Notes: generated by a model not told the origin, from the letters alone. 64,000 bases of DNA from Kribbella monticola (GCF_003261635.1 NZ_QFXK01000029.1:248001-312000), one strand, 5' to 3'. Positions 1 through 9,087 are shown, counted from the stretch's first letter. Numbers and translations: made by a program.

Positions 1-537
1 GACGTGCTCTTCATCGAGGCGTCGCTGGCCGACAAGGAGACCGGTCCGACCGGTGTCACGCTGACGGGTCAGCTCGGCGACGTGATGAAGGAGTCGGCGC
101 AGATCGCACTGTCCTACCTGCGGTCGCACGGTGCGGAGCTCGGGTTGCCTGTTGGCGACCTGGCTGAGCGGAACACGCACATCCACGTGCCGGCCGGAGC
201 TGTCCCGAAGGACGGTCCGTCCGCTGGTGTCACGATGACGACGGCGCTCGCGTCGCTGCTGTCGGGACGACCGGTTCGCTCGGAGGTCGCGATGACCGGT
301 GAGGTGTCGCTGACCGGACGGGTGCTCCCGATCGGTGGGGTGAAGCAGAAGCTGCTCGCGGCGCACCGGGCCGGACTCACCACGATCCTGATCCCGAAGC
401 GCAACGAGCCGGACCTGGAAGACGTGCCGGAGTCGGTGCTGAAGGAGCTGACGGTTCACCCCGTGAGCGACGTCCGCGAGGTGCTGGAGCTCGCGCTCGA
501 ACCGGCCCAGGTCGACGCACGCCAGTTCGCCGCCTGA
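1..537 (+). CDS. lon: Lon protease, C-terminal part (5' truncated by window)
   Basis: This is the proteolytic domain of ATP-dependent Lon, which degrades misfolded and regulatory proteins in the cytoplasm. The window opens inside the gene; about 178 residues of the P domain remain. The catalytic serine lies in KDGPSAGVTM and the partner lysine in the GGVKQKLLAAHRAG segment, the classic Lon Ser-Lys dyad. The typical GEVSLTGRVLPIGG stretch sits between them. The AAA+ and N-terminal domains must lie upstream of base 1. The stop is TGA at 535-537. Family assignment is firm; whether the rest of the gene is intact cannot be seen. Confidence 0.95.
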   Translation, partial: DVLFIEASLADKETGPTGVTLTGQLGDVMKESAQIALSYLRSHGAELGLPVGDLAERNTHIHVPAGAVPKDGPSAGVTMTTALASLLSGRPVRSEVAMTGEVSLTGRVLPIGGVKQKLLAAHRAGLTTILIPKRNEPDLEDVPESVLKELTVHPVSDVREVLELALEPAQVDARQFAA

Positions 538-774
538 CCAACTCCGGTACTACGTACCTGGGTTGAGTTCGGAACATCGGCCGGTCGGGTCCCTTGCGGG
601 GGCTCGGCGGGCCGTCGTCCTTTTGGATGAAATTCGGCCGGCTCGGACGCCGGCAGGCCGTAGTACGGGGCTGTTTTCGGGCGCTCCTGACGCCTGGGAG
701 ACCGCTGGGGTTGACGTGAGGTAGATCACGTTGCCGAATTCGGCGTGGCTCTTCGATCACGTAGTCTTTTGCGC

Positions 775-3159
775 ATGCGCGTAAGGGAGAAAGGCGATCG
801 TGGCGTCGTCCAGTCAGTGGTCCTGTTCCTCGGAGTGAGCGTGCTGTCCGGCGCTCTCGCCGCCGGGCTGGCGATCCCGTTCGCGGGGCTGGCCGGATTC
901 GGCAGCGAGAAGACGGCGGAGACCCTGCAGGACCTGCCGGTCGAGCTGAAGACCGACCCGCTCGCGGTGAAGAGCAAGATGGTCGCCGCCGACGGCTCGC
1001 TGATCGCGGACCTGTTCGAGCAGAACCGGATCCCGGTGAAGCTGGGCCAGGTGGCGCCGATCATGCGCAAGGCGATCGTCTCGATCGAGGACGACCGGTT
1101 CTACCAGCACGGCGCCCTGGACGCGAAGGGCACCTTGCGCGCGCTGATCCGCAACCAGAGCGACGGCGGCGTCTCCCAGGGTGGTTCGAGCATCACCCAG
1201 CAGTTCGTGAAGCTGAGCCTGATCGAGAAGGCGCGCACCGAGGCCGAGGTGAAGGCCGCCACGGCCGAGACCTACCAGCGCAAGATCGCCGAGCTGCGCT
1301 ACGCGGTGGCGGTCGAGAAGCAGTTCTCCAAGGACGAGATCCTGGAGAAGTACCTGAACCTGGCGAACTTCGGCGACGGTGCGTACGGCATCGAGGCCGC
1401 GTCGCAGCACTACTTCTCCGTGCACGCCTCCCAGCTCAACCTGCAGCAGGCCGCGATGCTGGCCGGCCTGGTGAAGAACCCGACCGGCTACGACCCGACC
1501 AACTCGCCCAAGCGCGCGAAGGACCGTCGCGACGTGGTGATCAACCGGATGAAGGAGCTCAACGTCGTCACCGCCAAGCAGGCGGCCGACGCGATCCGGA
1601 CCCCGGTCATCGACCCGAAGAAGCTGCAGAAGGTCCCGAACGGCTGCGCCAGCGGCCGGTACCCGTTCTACTGCGAATGGGTGATGTCGAAGCTGGTCGA
1701 CAGCAAGCTGTTCGGCAAGACCAAGAAGGACTCCGAGCACTACATCAAGACCGCCGGCCTGACGATCAAGACCGGCCTCGACCCGAGAATCCAGGCCGCG
1801 GCGCAGGCGTCCATCAACAAGAACGCCAAGCCGACCGACCAGGCGATCTCGGCGGTCACGATCGTCGAACCGGGCACCGGCATCGTCAAGGCGATGGCCC
1901 AGAACCGCAAGTACGGCGGCGGCAAGAACGAGACGGCGTACAACTACAACACCGAGAAGTCGTACGCCGGTGGGTACGGCGGGTTCCAGAACGGTTCGAC
2001 GATGAAGGCCTTCACGATCGCCGCCGCGATCCAGAAGGGCTTCCCGACCACCCACCGGATCAACTCGCCGGACACGCTGGACCTGAGCAACGCGAGGTTC
2101 CCTACCTGTGACGGATACACCCAGGCAGGTGACGACTACCACCCGAAGAACTCGACCAAGGGCGGCGGCGACCTGACCATGGTCCAGGCTGCCCAGCACT
2201 CGACCAACACCTACTTCCTGCAGCTGTCCGAGCAGGTCGGGCTCTGTCAGATCGGCAAGGTCGCCGCCGCACTCGGCATGAAGGACGGCCAGACCGGTGA
2301 GCCGCTGGAGCAGGTGGTTTCGATGACGCTGGGCGTCGGTCTGGTGACCCCGCTGATGCTGTCCAACGCCTACGCGACCTTTGCCGCGCGCGGCAAGTAC
2401 TGCACACCGGTCAGCGTCACCGCCGTGCTGAACTCCAGCGGTAAGCCGATCGGCAACTTCGGCCCCAACTGCAAGCAGGTGATCGAGGCGAAGGTGGCCG
2501 ACGGCACCACCTATGTGCTGAACAAGGTGCTGGAGCCGGGCGGTACCGGTGCACACCTGAAGTTCGGTCCCAGCGACCTGGCCGGCAAGACCGGAACGAT
2601 CAACGACAACAAGGCCGTCTGGTTCTCCGGGTACTCCAGCAAGCTGGCCGCCGCTTCGGTGGTGGCCGACGTGCACCCGACGTCCAGGTCGCTGGTCGGC
2701 CAGACGCACGACGGCAACGAGCTCAGCTTCTCCGAGGTCTCCGGCTCCGGCGTCGCCGGACCGATCTGGGAGGACGCCATGAAGGGCGCCCTCAAGGGCC
2801 TGCCGACCACCCACTTCGTCCAGCCCGACGACAAGACCGTCCGCGGCGACGTGAAGGACATCCCCTCCGTCATCGGCCTGTCCCCCCAGGACGCCACCGC
2901 CAAGCTCCAGGAAGCCGGCTTCACCGCCCAGGTCGCCCCCGGCGTGGTCAAGTCCGGCGAGCAAGCCGGCACCGTTGCCTGGACCAGCCCCCGCCAGAGC
3001 GACGGAGCTCCCGAAGGCTCCAACATCACCCTCTACATCTCCGACGGCACCAAGGGCCAGCAACCCCCCAACACCCCGATCACCCCCGGTGGCCCAGGCA
3101 AACCGAAGCCGAACTGCCCACCCTGGAACCCGAAATACCCCAACTGCGGCGGCCGCTGA
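775..3159 (+). CDS. Bifunctional penicillin-binding protein (GT51 + transpeptidase + PASTA)
   Basis: A class A PBP of 794 residues that polymerises and cross-links peptidoglycan at the outer face of the membrane. A hydrophobic anchor covers residues about 12-40. The GT51 glycosyltransferase shows EDDRFYQHGA near residue 105 and GGSSITQQFVK. The transpeptidase has the SxxK nucleophile in NGSTMKAFT (about 407), SxN in STNTYF and KTG in AGKTGTINDN (about 603). One PASTA domain and a Pro-rich tail follow (about 695-794). I chose ATG 775: a TAGTCT -10-like hexamer at 762-767 would place the transcription start almost on this ATG, so the mRNA is probably leaderless. An upstream GTG at 745 is in frame but less likely. 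Confidence 0.93.
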   Translation: MRVREKGDRGVVQSVVLFLGVSVLSGALAAGLAIPFAGLAGFGSEKTAETLQDLPVELKTDPLAVKSKMVAADGSLIADLFEQNRIPVKLGQVAPIMRKAIVSIEDDRFYQHGALDAKGTLRALIRNQSDGGVSQGGSSITQQFVKLSLIEKARTEAEVKAATAETYQRKIAELRYAVAVEKQFSKDEILEKYLNLANFGDGAYGIEAASQHYFSVHASQLNLQQAAMLAGLVKNPTGYDPTNSPKRAKDRRDVVINRMKELNVVTAKQAADAIRTPVIDPKKLQKVPNGCASGRYPFYCEWVMSKLVDSKLFGKTKKDSEHYIKTAGLTIKTGLDPRIQAAAQASINKNAKPTDQAISAVTIVEPGTGIVKAMAQNRKYGGGKNETAYNYNTEKSYAGGYGGFQNGSTMKAFTIAAAIQKGFPTTHRINSPDTLDLSNARFPTCDGYTQAGDDYHPKNSTKGGGDLTMVQAAQHSTNTYFLQLSEQVGLCQIGKVAAALGMKDGQTGEPLEQVVSMTLGVGLVTPLMLSNAYATFAARGKYCTPVSVTAVLNSSGKPIGNFGPNCKQVIEAKVADGTTYVLNKVLEPGGTGAHLKFGPSDLAGKTGTINDNKAVWFSGYSSKLAAASVVADVHPTSRSLVGQTHDGNELSFSEVSGSGVAGPIWEDAMKGALKGLPTTHFVQPDDKTVRGDVKDIPSVIGLSPQDATAKLQEAGFTAQVAPGVVKSGEQAGTVAWTSPRQSDGAPEGSNITLYISDGTKGQQPPNTPITPGGPGKPKPNCPPWNPKYPNCGGR

Positions 3160-3160
3160 C

Positions 3161-3212
3161 CCCCACCCACCGCTCCGAGCCAGCCGACGAGTACGGCTCG
3201 GGGTGGGTGGGG
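3161..3212 (+). terminator. Hairpin terminator after the PBP gene
   Basis: A GC-rich inverted repeat starts directly after the PBP stop: CCCCACCCACC-gct-CCGAGCC pairs with GGCTCGG-GGTGGGTGGGG around a 13-nt loop. There is no T-run, as is common for actinobacterial hairpin terminators. It separates the PBP gene from the convergent YqeY gene. Confidence 0.7.
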
Positions 3213-3250
3213 CGAGCGCCGACGCCGGCGGGGCGAAGCGGGCGTACTTT
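3198..3250. repeat. Partial copy of a dispersed intergenic repeat
   Basis: This segment (cggggtgggtggggcgag, then gccgacgccggcggggcg, then aagcgggcgtactt) matches the second half of the 128-bp units at 9843-10095 with a few changes. It overlaps the right arm of the terminator and lies between two convergent genes. Confidence 0.5.
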
Positions 3251-3258
3251 CCGCTGAG

Positions 3259-3726
3259 TCAGCCGGCGAGTTGGCGTTTGACCTCGGCGGAGACGGCGCC
3301 GCCGTCCGCCTTGCCTTTGACCTTTGGTTGGAGGGCGCCCATGACCTTGCCGATGCCGCGGGGCCCGAGCTCGGCCGCGCCGGTTTCGGCGATGGTCGCG
3401 GTGACGAGGGCGGCGATCTCCTCGGCCGTCAGCTGCTCGGGGAGGTACTCGGCCAGGATGTCCGCCTCGGCCTGCTCCTTGTCGGCCAGCTCGCCCCGCC
3501 CGGCCTCGCGGTACGCCGTGACCGACTCGCGCCTCTTCTTCGCCTCAGCGGTGAGTACGTCGAGAACCTCCGCGTCCGACAGCTCGCGGGCCTCCTTGCC
3601 GGCCACCTCCGCCTTCGTCACGGCCGTCAGCGCCATCCGCAGGGTCGACTTACGGATCTCGTCGCGCGCCTTGAGGGCGGCGGTCATGTCGTCGTGCAGG
3701 CGCTGCTTCAGTTCGGAGTTGGACAT
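3259..3726 (-). CDS. GatB/YqeY domain-containing protein
   Basis: A 155-residue protein of the YqeY family, related to the tail domain of the amidotransferase subunit GatB. The highly charged helical N-terminus (SNSELKQRLHDDMTAALKA) and the ILAEYLPEQLTAEEIAALV segment are typical, as is the closing GIGKVMGALQPKVKGKADG with its many lysines. YqeY proteins are thought to act in a tRNA-linked process, but no activity can be read here. I use ATG 3726; a GTG six bases upstream is also in frame. It is divergent from the metallophosphoesterase gene with only 26 bases between the starts. Confidence 0.9.
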   Translation of the reverse strand: MSNSELKQRLHDDMTAALKARDEIRKSTLRMALTAVTKAEVAGKEARELSDAEVLDVLTAEAKKRRESVTAYREAGRGELADKEQAEADILAEYLPEQLTAEEIAALVTATIAETGAAELGPRGIGKVMGALQPKVKGKADGGAVSAEVKRQLAG

Positions 3727-3752
3727 GGGCACGATTGTGGCAGGCTGGTGAA

Positions 3753-4697
3753 ATGAGTTTCACGGGGCTTGCCGCCAGGACGTTGAAGACCACGGCCGTC
3801 GTCGCGGGCGTGGGCGCGGCCTGCGTCGCGTACGCCGCCGGCGTCGAGGTCCGCTGGTACACCCTGCGCCGCTTCACGGTTCCCGTCCTGCCACCCGGCG
3901 CAGAGCCGGTGAAGGTGCTGCACCTGTCCGACCTGCACCTGATGCCGAACCAGGAGCGCAAGATCCGCTGGGTCAACGAGCTCGCCAAGCTCGAGCCCGA
4001 CCTGGTCGTCAACACCGGCGACAACATCTCCAGTCCCGACTCGGTGCTGCCGCTGCTCCGCGCACACGGCGCCCTCCTGGACCTGCCCGGCGTGTTCGTC
4101 TTCGGTTCCAACGACTACTGGAAGCCGCACTTCAAGAACCCGGTCAACTACCTGCTCCCCGCCCAGAAGCAACGGCACAAGCCGCACGGGCCGAATCTGC
4201 CCTTCGAGGAGATGCGCAAAGCGTTCACCGACGCCGGCTGGACCGACTTGAACAACGCGAAGGCCACCCTCAAGGTGAACGGCCTACGCGTCGACTTCGC
4301 CGGCACCGACGACCCGCACATCAAGCGAGACCGGTACGCCGAGGTCGCGGGCGAGGTGGATCCCACGGCGGACCTGTCGATCGGGGTCACCCACGCGCCG
4401 TACCAGCGGGTCCTGAACGGTTTCGTCGGCGACGGGTATCCGCTGGTGCTCGCCGGGCACACCCACGGCGGCCAACTCGCAGTACCGATCTACGGCGCTC
4501 TGGTGACGAACTGCGACCTCGACACGTCCCGGGTGAAGGGCCTGACCAGCTGGGGTCACAACGGTCGCCAGGCGGCGTTGCACGTGTCGGCCGGCCTCGG
4601 CACGTCGCCGTACGCGCCGGTCCGGTTCGCCTGCCGGCCCGAGGCGACCCTGCTCACTTTGGTGCCGCGGATTAACCCGATTTCGTCCCAGCGGTAG
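3753..4697 (+). CDS. Membrane-anchored metallophosphoesterase
   Basis: A 314-residue calcineurin-like phosphoesterase, probably held in the membrane by a hydrophobic N-terminus (residues about 8-30). The dinuclear metal ligands appear in order: DLHL (DxH), NTGDN (GDxx), GSNDYW (in place of GNHD), THAP and GHTHGGQ. It resembles the YkuE/YaeI-type lipid or cell-wall phosphoesterases; the substrate is unknown. The ATG at 3753 follows a GGCTGGTG stretch and replaces an earlier in-frame start at 3735. The gene ends 24 bases before tRNA-Pro. It may relate to the nearby PBP, but that rests on proximity only. Confidence 0.9.
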   Translation: MSFTGLAARTLKTTAVVAGVGAACVAYAAGVEVRWYTLRRFTVPVLPPGAEPVKVLHLSDLHLMPNQERKIRWVNELAKLEPDLVVNTGDNISSPDSVLPLLRAHGALLDLPGVFVFGSNDYWKPHFKNPVNYLLPAQKQRHKPHGPNLPFEEMRKAFTDAGWTDLNNAKATLKVNGLRVDFAGTDDPHIKRDRYAEVAGEVDPTADLSIGVTHAPYQRVLNGFVGDGYPLVLAGHTHGGQLAVPIYGALVTNCDLDTSRVKGLTSWGHNGRQAALHVSAGLGTSPYAPVRFACRPEATLLTLVPRINPISSQR

Positions 4698-4721
4698 GCG
4701 CATGTAAGCTAACGCCGACTT

Positions 4722-4795
4722 CGGGCTGTGGCGCAGCTTGGTAGCGCGCGTCGTTCGGGACGACGAGGTCGCAGGTTCAAATCCTGTCAGCCCGA
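4722..4795 (+). tRNA. tRNA-Pro(CGG)
   Basis: The cloverleaf can be folded by hand. The acceptor CGGGCTG (4722-4728) pairs with CAGCCCG (4788-4794), the D stem is GCGC/GCGC, and the anticodon stem is CGTCG/CGACG around loop TTCGGGA with anticodon CGG at 4756-4758. The T arm is GCAGG-TTCAAAT-CCTGT. CCA is not encoded. Confidence 0.96.
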
Positions 4796-4800
4796 CAGAT

Positions 4801-4830
4801 GAGGGTGGTGGCCGATCGGTCACCACCCTC
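4801..4830 (+). terminator. Terminator after tRNA-Pro
   Basis: A perfect 10-bp stem, GAGGGTGGTG (4801-4810) with CACCACCCTC (4821-4830), encloses a 10-nt loop six bases after the tRNA. The following gcttcatttc is mildly T-rich. Confidence 0.85.
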
Positions 4831-4859
4831 GCTTCATTTCGCGGCCGTTCTAGGCTGGC

Positions 4860-5501
4860 GTGGTGAGTGCGATTCAGCGGGTGGATCTCGGCGAGGTCGA
4901 GTACGAGGTCGCGGCCAAGGACATGCAGACGTGGGTCGCCGAGCGGACGGCCGGTGAGGCTCCGGATCGGTTGTTCCTGCTGAGCCATCCGCCGGTGATC
5001 ACGTACGGCCCACGGACCTCCTTGGACGACCTGCCGGCCGAGGCGGCGGCGATCCCGACCGTTGCGGTGGACCGCGGCGGTTTCGCGACGTACCACGGGC
5101 CTGGGCAGCTCGTCGGGTACCTCGTGATCGACCTCAAGCGCCGCGGCGTGGCCGACGTGGTCCGCTGGGTCGAGAACGGCCTGGTCGAGGCGCTCGGGTC
5201 GCTGGGGTTCCCGGTGATCCGGCGCGAGACGCCCAAGGGTGCGAGCAGCCTGGTCGGTGTCTGGACCGAGGACCACCGCAAGCTGTGTTCGATCGGGATG
5301 CGGATCAGGCGAGGCATCACCAGCCACGGCTTCTCGATCAACCGCGACCCGGACATGAGCGTCTTCCACACCTTCACCACCTGCGGCCTGCACGACGTGA
5401 CGATGACCTCCCTAGCCGAACTCGCCGCCGAGACCGGCGTCCCGGTACCGACGGACGAAGCCCTCCGTACGGCGGTCGCAGCCTCCCTGGGCGCCGCCTG
5501 A
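4860..5501 (+). CDS. lipB: Lipoyl(octanoyl) transferase LipB
   Basis: LipB moves octanoyl groups from acyl carrier protein to lipoyl domains, the first step in de novo lipoate attachment. The 213-residue product has the RGGFATYHGPGQLVGYL signature, the lysine segment KLCSIGMRIRRGITSHGF and the acyl-thioester cysteine in HTFTTCGL. These match the Cys/Lys pair known in the family. The start is GTG 4860, with GTG 4863 equally possible. lipA is usually next to lipB but is not in this window: the next gene encodes a membrane protein. Confidence 0.95.
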   Translation: MVSAIQRVDLGEVEYEVAAKDMQTWVAERTAGEAPDRLFLLSHPPVITYGPRTSLDDLPAEAAAIPTVAVDRGGFATYHGPGQLVGYLVIDLKRRGVADVVRWVENGLVEALGSLGFPVIRRETPKGASSLVGVWTEDHRKLCSIGMRIRRGITSHGFSINRDPDMSVFHTFTTCGLHDVTMTSLAELAAETGVPVPTDEALRTAVAASLGAA

Positions 5502-5675
5502 CCCGCCGTACTGCGGTCGTCCTGTGCGCTGACCGCCACCGACTCGCCGTACGCCGGGCGTCGCCGCGCTGAGCACCACCTGACTCGCGGTTGCGGAGGT
5601 CGCTGTTTGGGTGGCTGTTGGGCTCGGGACGCGGGTGTGGCGTCGTTGGGGGTTGGATGTCGATAGCCTGCGGGC

Positions 5676-6179
5676 ATGGGTGACGACGTGAGCGAGGCCG
5701 ACGAGGTCGGGCACGGGATGCCGGCCGACTTGGAGGAAGCGCTCGAGGAGGCCGACGCCGAAGCGGCGGAGGAGGCCGACGAGGGCCGGTACGACGCTCC
5801 GCCGTTGCCGCCACTGCTGGTTGTCGCGGTGGTCGGGCTGCTCGCCGGGTTTGTCACGATCGCGTGCATCTGGCTGAGCGAGCAGGGCTGCAACCGGGTC
5901 CGCGATACGCCGAACTGCGGCGCGATGGGGTTCCCGCTACTGATCCTGACCGTGGTCGTCACGATCGTGCTCGCCGCTCTCGCGCTCACCAAGCTCGCGA
6001 TGCCGCATCCGCGCCTGGTCGCATTCCTGGGCGTGATGTTCATGCTCCTGATCGTGCTGGCCTTCCTCACGGACCACCTGTCGTCGACGTGGAGCCTGCT
6101 CGTCGTACCGGTGCTGTCCGCCGTCACCTTCCTTGTCGCACACCTGATCGCCGGACGGTTGGAGCGAGCCGATGCCTGA
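5676..6179 (+). CDS. Small integral membrane protein, unknown function
   Basis: A 167-residue protein I do not recognise. Residues 1-45 are strongly acidic (EEALEEADAEAAEEADEG), followed by about four hydrophobic segments: LLVVAVVGLLAGFVTIACIW, FPLLILTVVVTIVLAALAL, VAFLGVMFMLLIVLAFL and WSLLVVPVLSAVTFLVAHLI. The loop after the first segment contains two cysteines (EQGCNRVRDTPNCG) that could form a disulphide. The start is ATG 5676. Its 3' end overlaps the next gene by 8 bases, so the two are probably co-translated. Confidence 0.8.
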   Translation: MGDDVSEADEVGHGMPADLEEALEEADAEAAEEADEGRYDAPPLPPLLVVAVVGLLAGFVTIACIWLSEQGCNRVRDTPNCGAMGFPLLILTVVVTIVLAALALTKLAMPHPRLVAFLGVMFMLLIVLAFLTDHLSSTWSLLVVPVLSAVTFLVAHLIAGRLERADA

Positions 6180-6873
6180 ACTCCCCCGCTACAAATGCCT
6201 CCGCACGACCGCGGTACCGAACCTCGACGGCACCCTGACCGACCCGGCCTGGGACGCCGCGCCCTGGACCACCGACTTCGTCGACATCCGCGGCGGCGAC
6301 AGCCCGGCGCCGCGGTTCCGGACCCGGGCGAAGCTGATGTACGACGACGAGTTCCTGTACGTCGGCGGGCAGCTCGAGGAACCGCACGTCTGGTCGACCA
6401 TGACCGAGCAGAACACCTACCTGTACGAAGAGAACAACTTCGAACTGTTCCTCGACCCCGACGGCGACGGGCTCAACTACTACGAGCTGGAGATCAACCC
6501 ACTCAGCACCCTGTGGGAACTCACCCTGCCGAAGCCGTACGACGACGGCGGCGTCGCGGTGAGCCCGACGAACCTCCCCGGCCTGCGCACCGCAGTTCAC
6601 ATCGACGGAACCCTCAACGACCCGTCGGACACTGACACCGGATGGTCGGTAGAGCTGGCCCTGCCGTGGACCGACCTGGCCCAGTACAACCAAGGCAAGC
6701 CCCACCCAGACGCCGGCGACGAGTGGCGCATGAACCTGATGCGCATCGAGTGGAACCACTCTGTTGTGGACGGCGAGTACCGCAAGGGCGAGCAACAGGA
6801 CTTCTGGGTCTGGTCCCCGCAGTACGTCGTAGACATGCACAAACCCAGCCAATGGGGCGTCCTGGAGTTCTGA
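6172..6873 (+). CDS. Carbohydrate-binding family 9-like protein
   Basis: A 233-residue CBM9-like beta-sandwich. Typical features are the opening LDGTLTDPAWDAAPWTTDF, the RAKLMYDDEFLYVGGQLEEPH core, NNFELFLDPDGDGLNYYELE and the late WSVELALPWTDL and WRMNLMRIEWN. CBM9-like modules bind sugars or occur in extracellular enzymes. No signal peptide and no catalytic domain are visible here, so a stand-alone intracellular binding role is possible. It overlaps the upstream membrane protein gene by 8 bases. Confidence 0.85.
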   Translation: MPELPRYKCLRTTAVPNLDGTLTDPAWDAAPWTTDFVDIRGGDSPAPRFRTRAKLMYDDEFLYVGGQLEEPHVWSTMTEQNTYLYEENNFELFLDPDGDGLNYYELEINPLSTLWELTLPKPYDDGGVAVSPTNLPGLRTAVHIDGTLNDPSDTDTGWSVELALPWTDLAQYNQGKPHPDAGDEWRMNLMRIEWNHSVVDGEYRKGEQQDFWVWSPQYVVDMHKPSQWGVLEF

Positions 6874-6941
6874 AGGCCACCCGCTTCGCCGGGCAGCCGG
6901 GTACTGCGCAAGTACAGTTGCGCGGTGGAGAAGATCGGCAC

Positions 6942-7439
6942 ATGGTGATGGGGAAGCAGGACATCGAGGCCTGGGACGCGGAGTTCCATCGTTCCGGCCG
7001 GGTAGTCTTCGCGATCCGGCCGGCGCTGGCCTTCGGCGGGCTGGTCGTCGTGCTGATATTGGCCTGCGTTCCGATCGCCTCGGCCGTCCGGGATCTCGAC
7101 TCCCGCGGCACTTGGTTCACGATCCGGGTGGCGGTCCTCGCCGTACTCCTCGCCGCCTGTGGCGCGCTCGCCGTCCTGATCCTCCTCGGCCACCCGCGAG
7201 TGACCGTCAACGCCAGTGGCATCCGCTTCGCTTGGTGGCGGCAGATCCCGTGGTCCGAGTTCGGGGGCACCACTCTCGTCACACCCGCGAGCAGCAGCCT
7301 CGCCGCCCCCTATCTGACCATCGCCTCCACTCGCGGCAGCAAACTCCACATCCCCCAAACGAACGTCGAAGACCTCGGCGCCTTCGCCGCCTGGCTCACC
7401 AAACTTCACACCCAGCACCACCTGAAGACCCCCCGCTGA
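6942..7439 (+). CDS. PH-like membrane protein
   Basis: A 165-residue protein with two hydrophobic segments (PALAFGGLVVVLILACVPIA and FTIRVAVLAVLLAACGALAV) followed by a soluble part, VTVNASGIRFAWWRQIPWSE onward, that resembles bacterial PH-like domains fused to short membrane anchors. The function is unknown. I chose ATG 6942, preceded by GGTGGAG; the reading frame stays open upstream inside the CBM9 gene, but that part looks like its shadow. ATG 6948 is an alternative. Confidence 0.7.
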   Translation: MVMGKQDIEAWDAEFHRSGRVVFAIRPALAFGGLVVVLILACVPIASAVRDLDSRGTWFTIRVAVLAVLLAACGALAVLILLGHPRVTVNASGIRFAWWRQIPWSEFGGTTLVTPASSSLAAPYLTIASTRGSKLHIPQTNVEDLGAFAAWLTKLHTQHHLKTPR

Positions 7440-7512
7440 ACGGCCGATTTCGAGGCCGCCGTGGGAGCCACCACCCATCGGTGCGTGCAACCAACCTCTT
7501 GACGGAGTACAG

Positions 7513-8709
7513 CTAGCGGCTCAGTTTCGCTCCCAGGAAGAAGATTCCCGGCTGGGTCTCGAAGCCGTCGCTGGGGTTCGACTTCAGCGTCGACCTGGCG
7601 ATGGTCAGCGTGCCGGTCCGGTCGTTGCTGACGAAGAAGATCGCACCGCCGCCCTCGTTCGCGTGGTTCTCGCGGATCACGGTGCCCTTGACGTTCACCG
7701 TGAACGTGTTGCCGTCGGTGTAGATTGCGCCGCCCGAGCCGCCTCCGGGGGTGCCTGCTTTGGCCGGGTTGGCGCCCCGGCCGATCGCCTTGTTGCCGGT
7801 GAACACGCTGTTGAGCACGGTCCACGAGACGCCGATGCTGCTCAGCGCGCCGCCGTTGGAGCATCGGCCTCCGGTGAAGGTGCTGTGCACGACGTACACC
7901 GACTGGTTCTGCGACTGCGACAGCACCCGGATCGCCGCGCCGCCCAGGTCGGCGCCCGTACTGTCGCAGCGGTTGTCGGTGAAGCGGGAGTTCACCACCT
8001 TCAGCCGCCCGCCGCGGACGAAGATCGCCCCTCCGCCGCCGCCCTCGGCGGTCTCGCCGGTCGCGTTGCCGCGCGTGAACGTCAGGTTCTGCACGGTCAG
8101 CCGGGGCGTGGGCTGGTCCTGGCAGTGCGAGGTGGTGAAGCGCTGGGCCGCGTCGCAGGTGTTCTGGTAGAGAATGCGGCGTTTGCCGTCGCCGCTGAGC
8201 GTCACCCGGCCACCGCCGTCGAGTACGACGTCCGGACCGTGGTCGTTGCGGACCTTGGCGGTGGCTTTCATGATGATCGTCACCGGAGCCGGCCCGCAGT
8301 TGAAGGTGATCACCCCGCCGGCTGCCACGGCCGCGACCACGGCCGCCGACGTACAGCCGGCCGGCGTGCCTTTGCCGACGACCCGGTCGGGCCGTTTGGT
8401 GTCGACGGCCCGCGCCGCGGCGGGGACCGTGGCGTCACCGCCGGGGTTGCCGGGGCTCGGGAGAGCCTGCGGCCGCTTCGATGCAGATGGGCTGGGCGTG
8501 GGTGACGAGCGGGGCGTCGGCGGCGCTGAGACCGAGGCGGATGGCAAGGCGGACACGGAGGCGGGGGACGACGGAGACACAGACGCCGGTGCCGAAGCGA
8601 CCGGCGTGGGCCCATCGGACGCCCGCGGCTTGGCATCGTCCCCGCAGCCGGACAGAGCCAGGGCACAGATCACGGTCACGGTCAGCGCGGGAAACCAGGG
8701 GGATCGCAC
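7513..8709 (-). CDS. Lipoprotein with right-handed beta-helix
   Basis: A 398-residue exported lipoprotein. The signal peptide ends in a lipobox (CALALSGC). It is followed by about 70 residues of Ser/Pro/Ala linker (SVSPSSPASVSALPSASVSA) that would carry the fold away from the membrane. The rest reads as a parallel beta-helix with repeated rungs such as LTVQNLTFTRGNATGE, GGGGAIFVRGGRLKVVNSRF and EGGGAIFFVSNDRTG, in the style of polymorphic-outer-membrane or pectate-lyase-like proteins. No catalytic residues are obvious. The role could be polysaccharide binding or cleavage at the cell surface; that is inference. Confidence 0.8.
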   Translation of the reverse strand: MRSPWFPALTVTVICALALSGCGDDAKPRASDGPTPVASAPASVSPSSPASVSALPSASVSAPPTPRSSPTPSPSASKRPQALPSPGNPGGDATVPAAARAVDTKRPDRVVGKGTPAGCTSAAVVAAVAAGGVITFNCGPAPVTIIMKATAKVRNDHGPDVVLDGGGRVTLSGDGKRRILYQNTCDAAQRFTTSHCQDQPTPRLTVQNLTFTRGNATGETAEGGGGGAIFVRGGRLKVVNSRFTDNRCDSTGADLGGAAIRVLSQSQNQSVYVVHSTFTGGRCSNGGALSSIGVSWTVLNSVFTGNKAIGRGANPAKAGTPGGGSGGAIYTDGNTFTVNVKGTVIRENHANEGGGAIFFVSNDRTGTLTIARSTLKSNPSDGFETQPGIFFLGAKLSR

Positions 8710-9087
8710 CGCGCAATGCTAGGTGCCAGCGCCCAATGGCAACAGTACTCCGACGACAGCCCGCCGGCCCGCGATCAACCGCATCTCGTCCGCTGCTGGC
8801 GAACCTGATGATTACGCCTCTTTATCCCTTGTTATGAAGGGATAACCGGATGTCGTTGGCCGGCGGGTGGGTAACAAACAATCGCTAGGTGCAAGTTTCT
8901 TTCCAGCGGCCGCGGACTCCGAGCCGGCATCGCGGCAGGTGGAACCGGCTGAGGCGTTCCAGCGTCCAGGTCAGCAGCATGTATCCGACCAACGCCGCTG
9001 CCCGACGGAGCCATCCGGTTGATCCTGGCGCGTGGCATCGTGTTCGCGGTCAGGACTACATGGTCCAACCCAGTCCCAAGGAGCGCC
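8710..9087. other. Intergenic stretch between lipoprotein and secreted-protein genes
   Basis: About 380 bases without a convincing gene. The only clear structure is the 9-bp inverted repeat at 8822-8845 (listed separately). The stretch must hold divergent promoters for the lipoprotein gene and the small secreted protein, but I cannot place -10/-35 hexamers with confidence. Confidence 0.5.
8822..8845. promoter_or_regulatory. AT-rich inverted repeat, possible operator
   Basis: TTATCCCTT (8822-8830) and AAGGGATAA (8837-8845) are perfect inverted copies separated by GTTATG. The low GC content stands out against the surroundings. It lies 113 bases before the lipoprotein start and 243 before the secreted-protein start. 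A regulator site is more likely than a terminator because no gene ends here. Confidence 0.4.

Noticed and set aside
814-3063. Long antisense open frame of 749 codons over the PBP gene
   Set aside because: Typical shadow frame of a high-GC gene: the protein is Leu/Val/Gly/Arg-rich with no family motif, while the plus strand has all PBP motifs.
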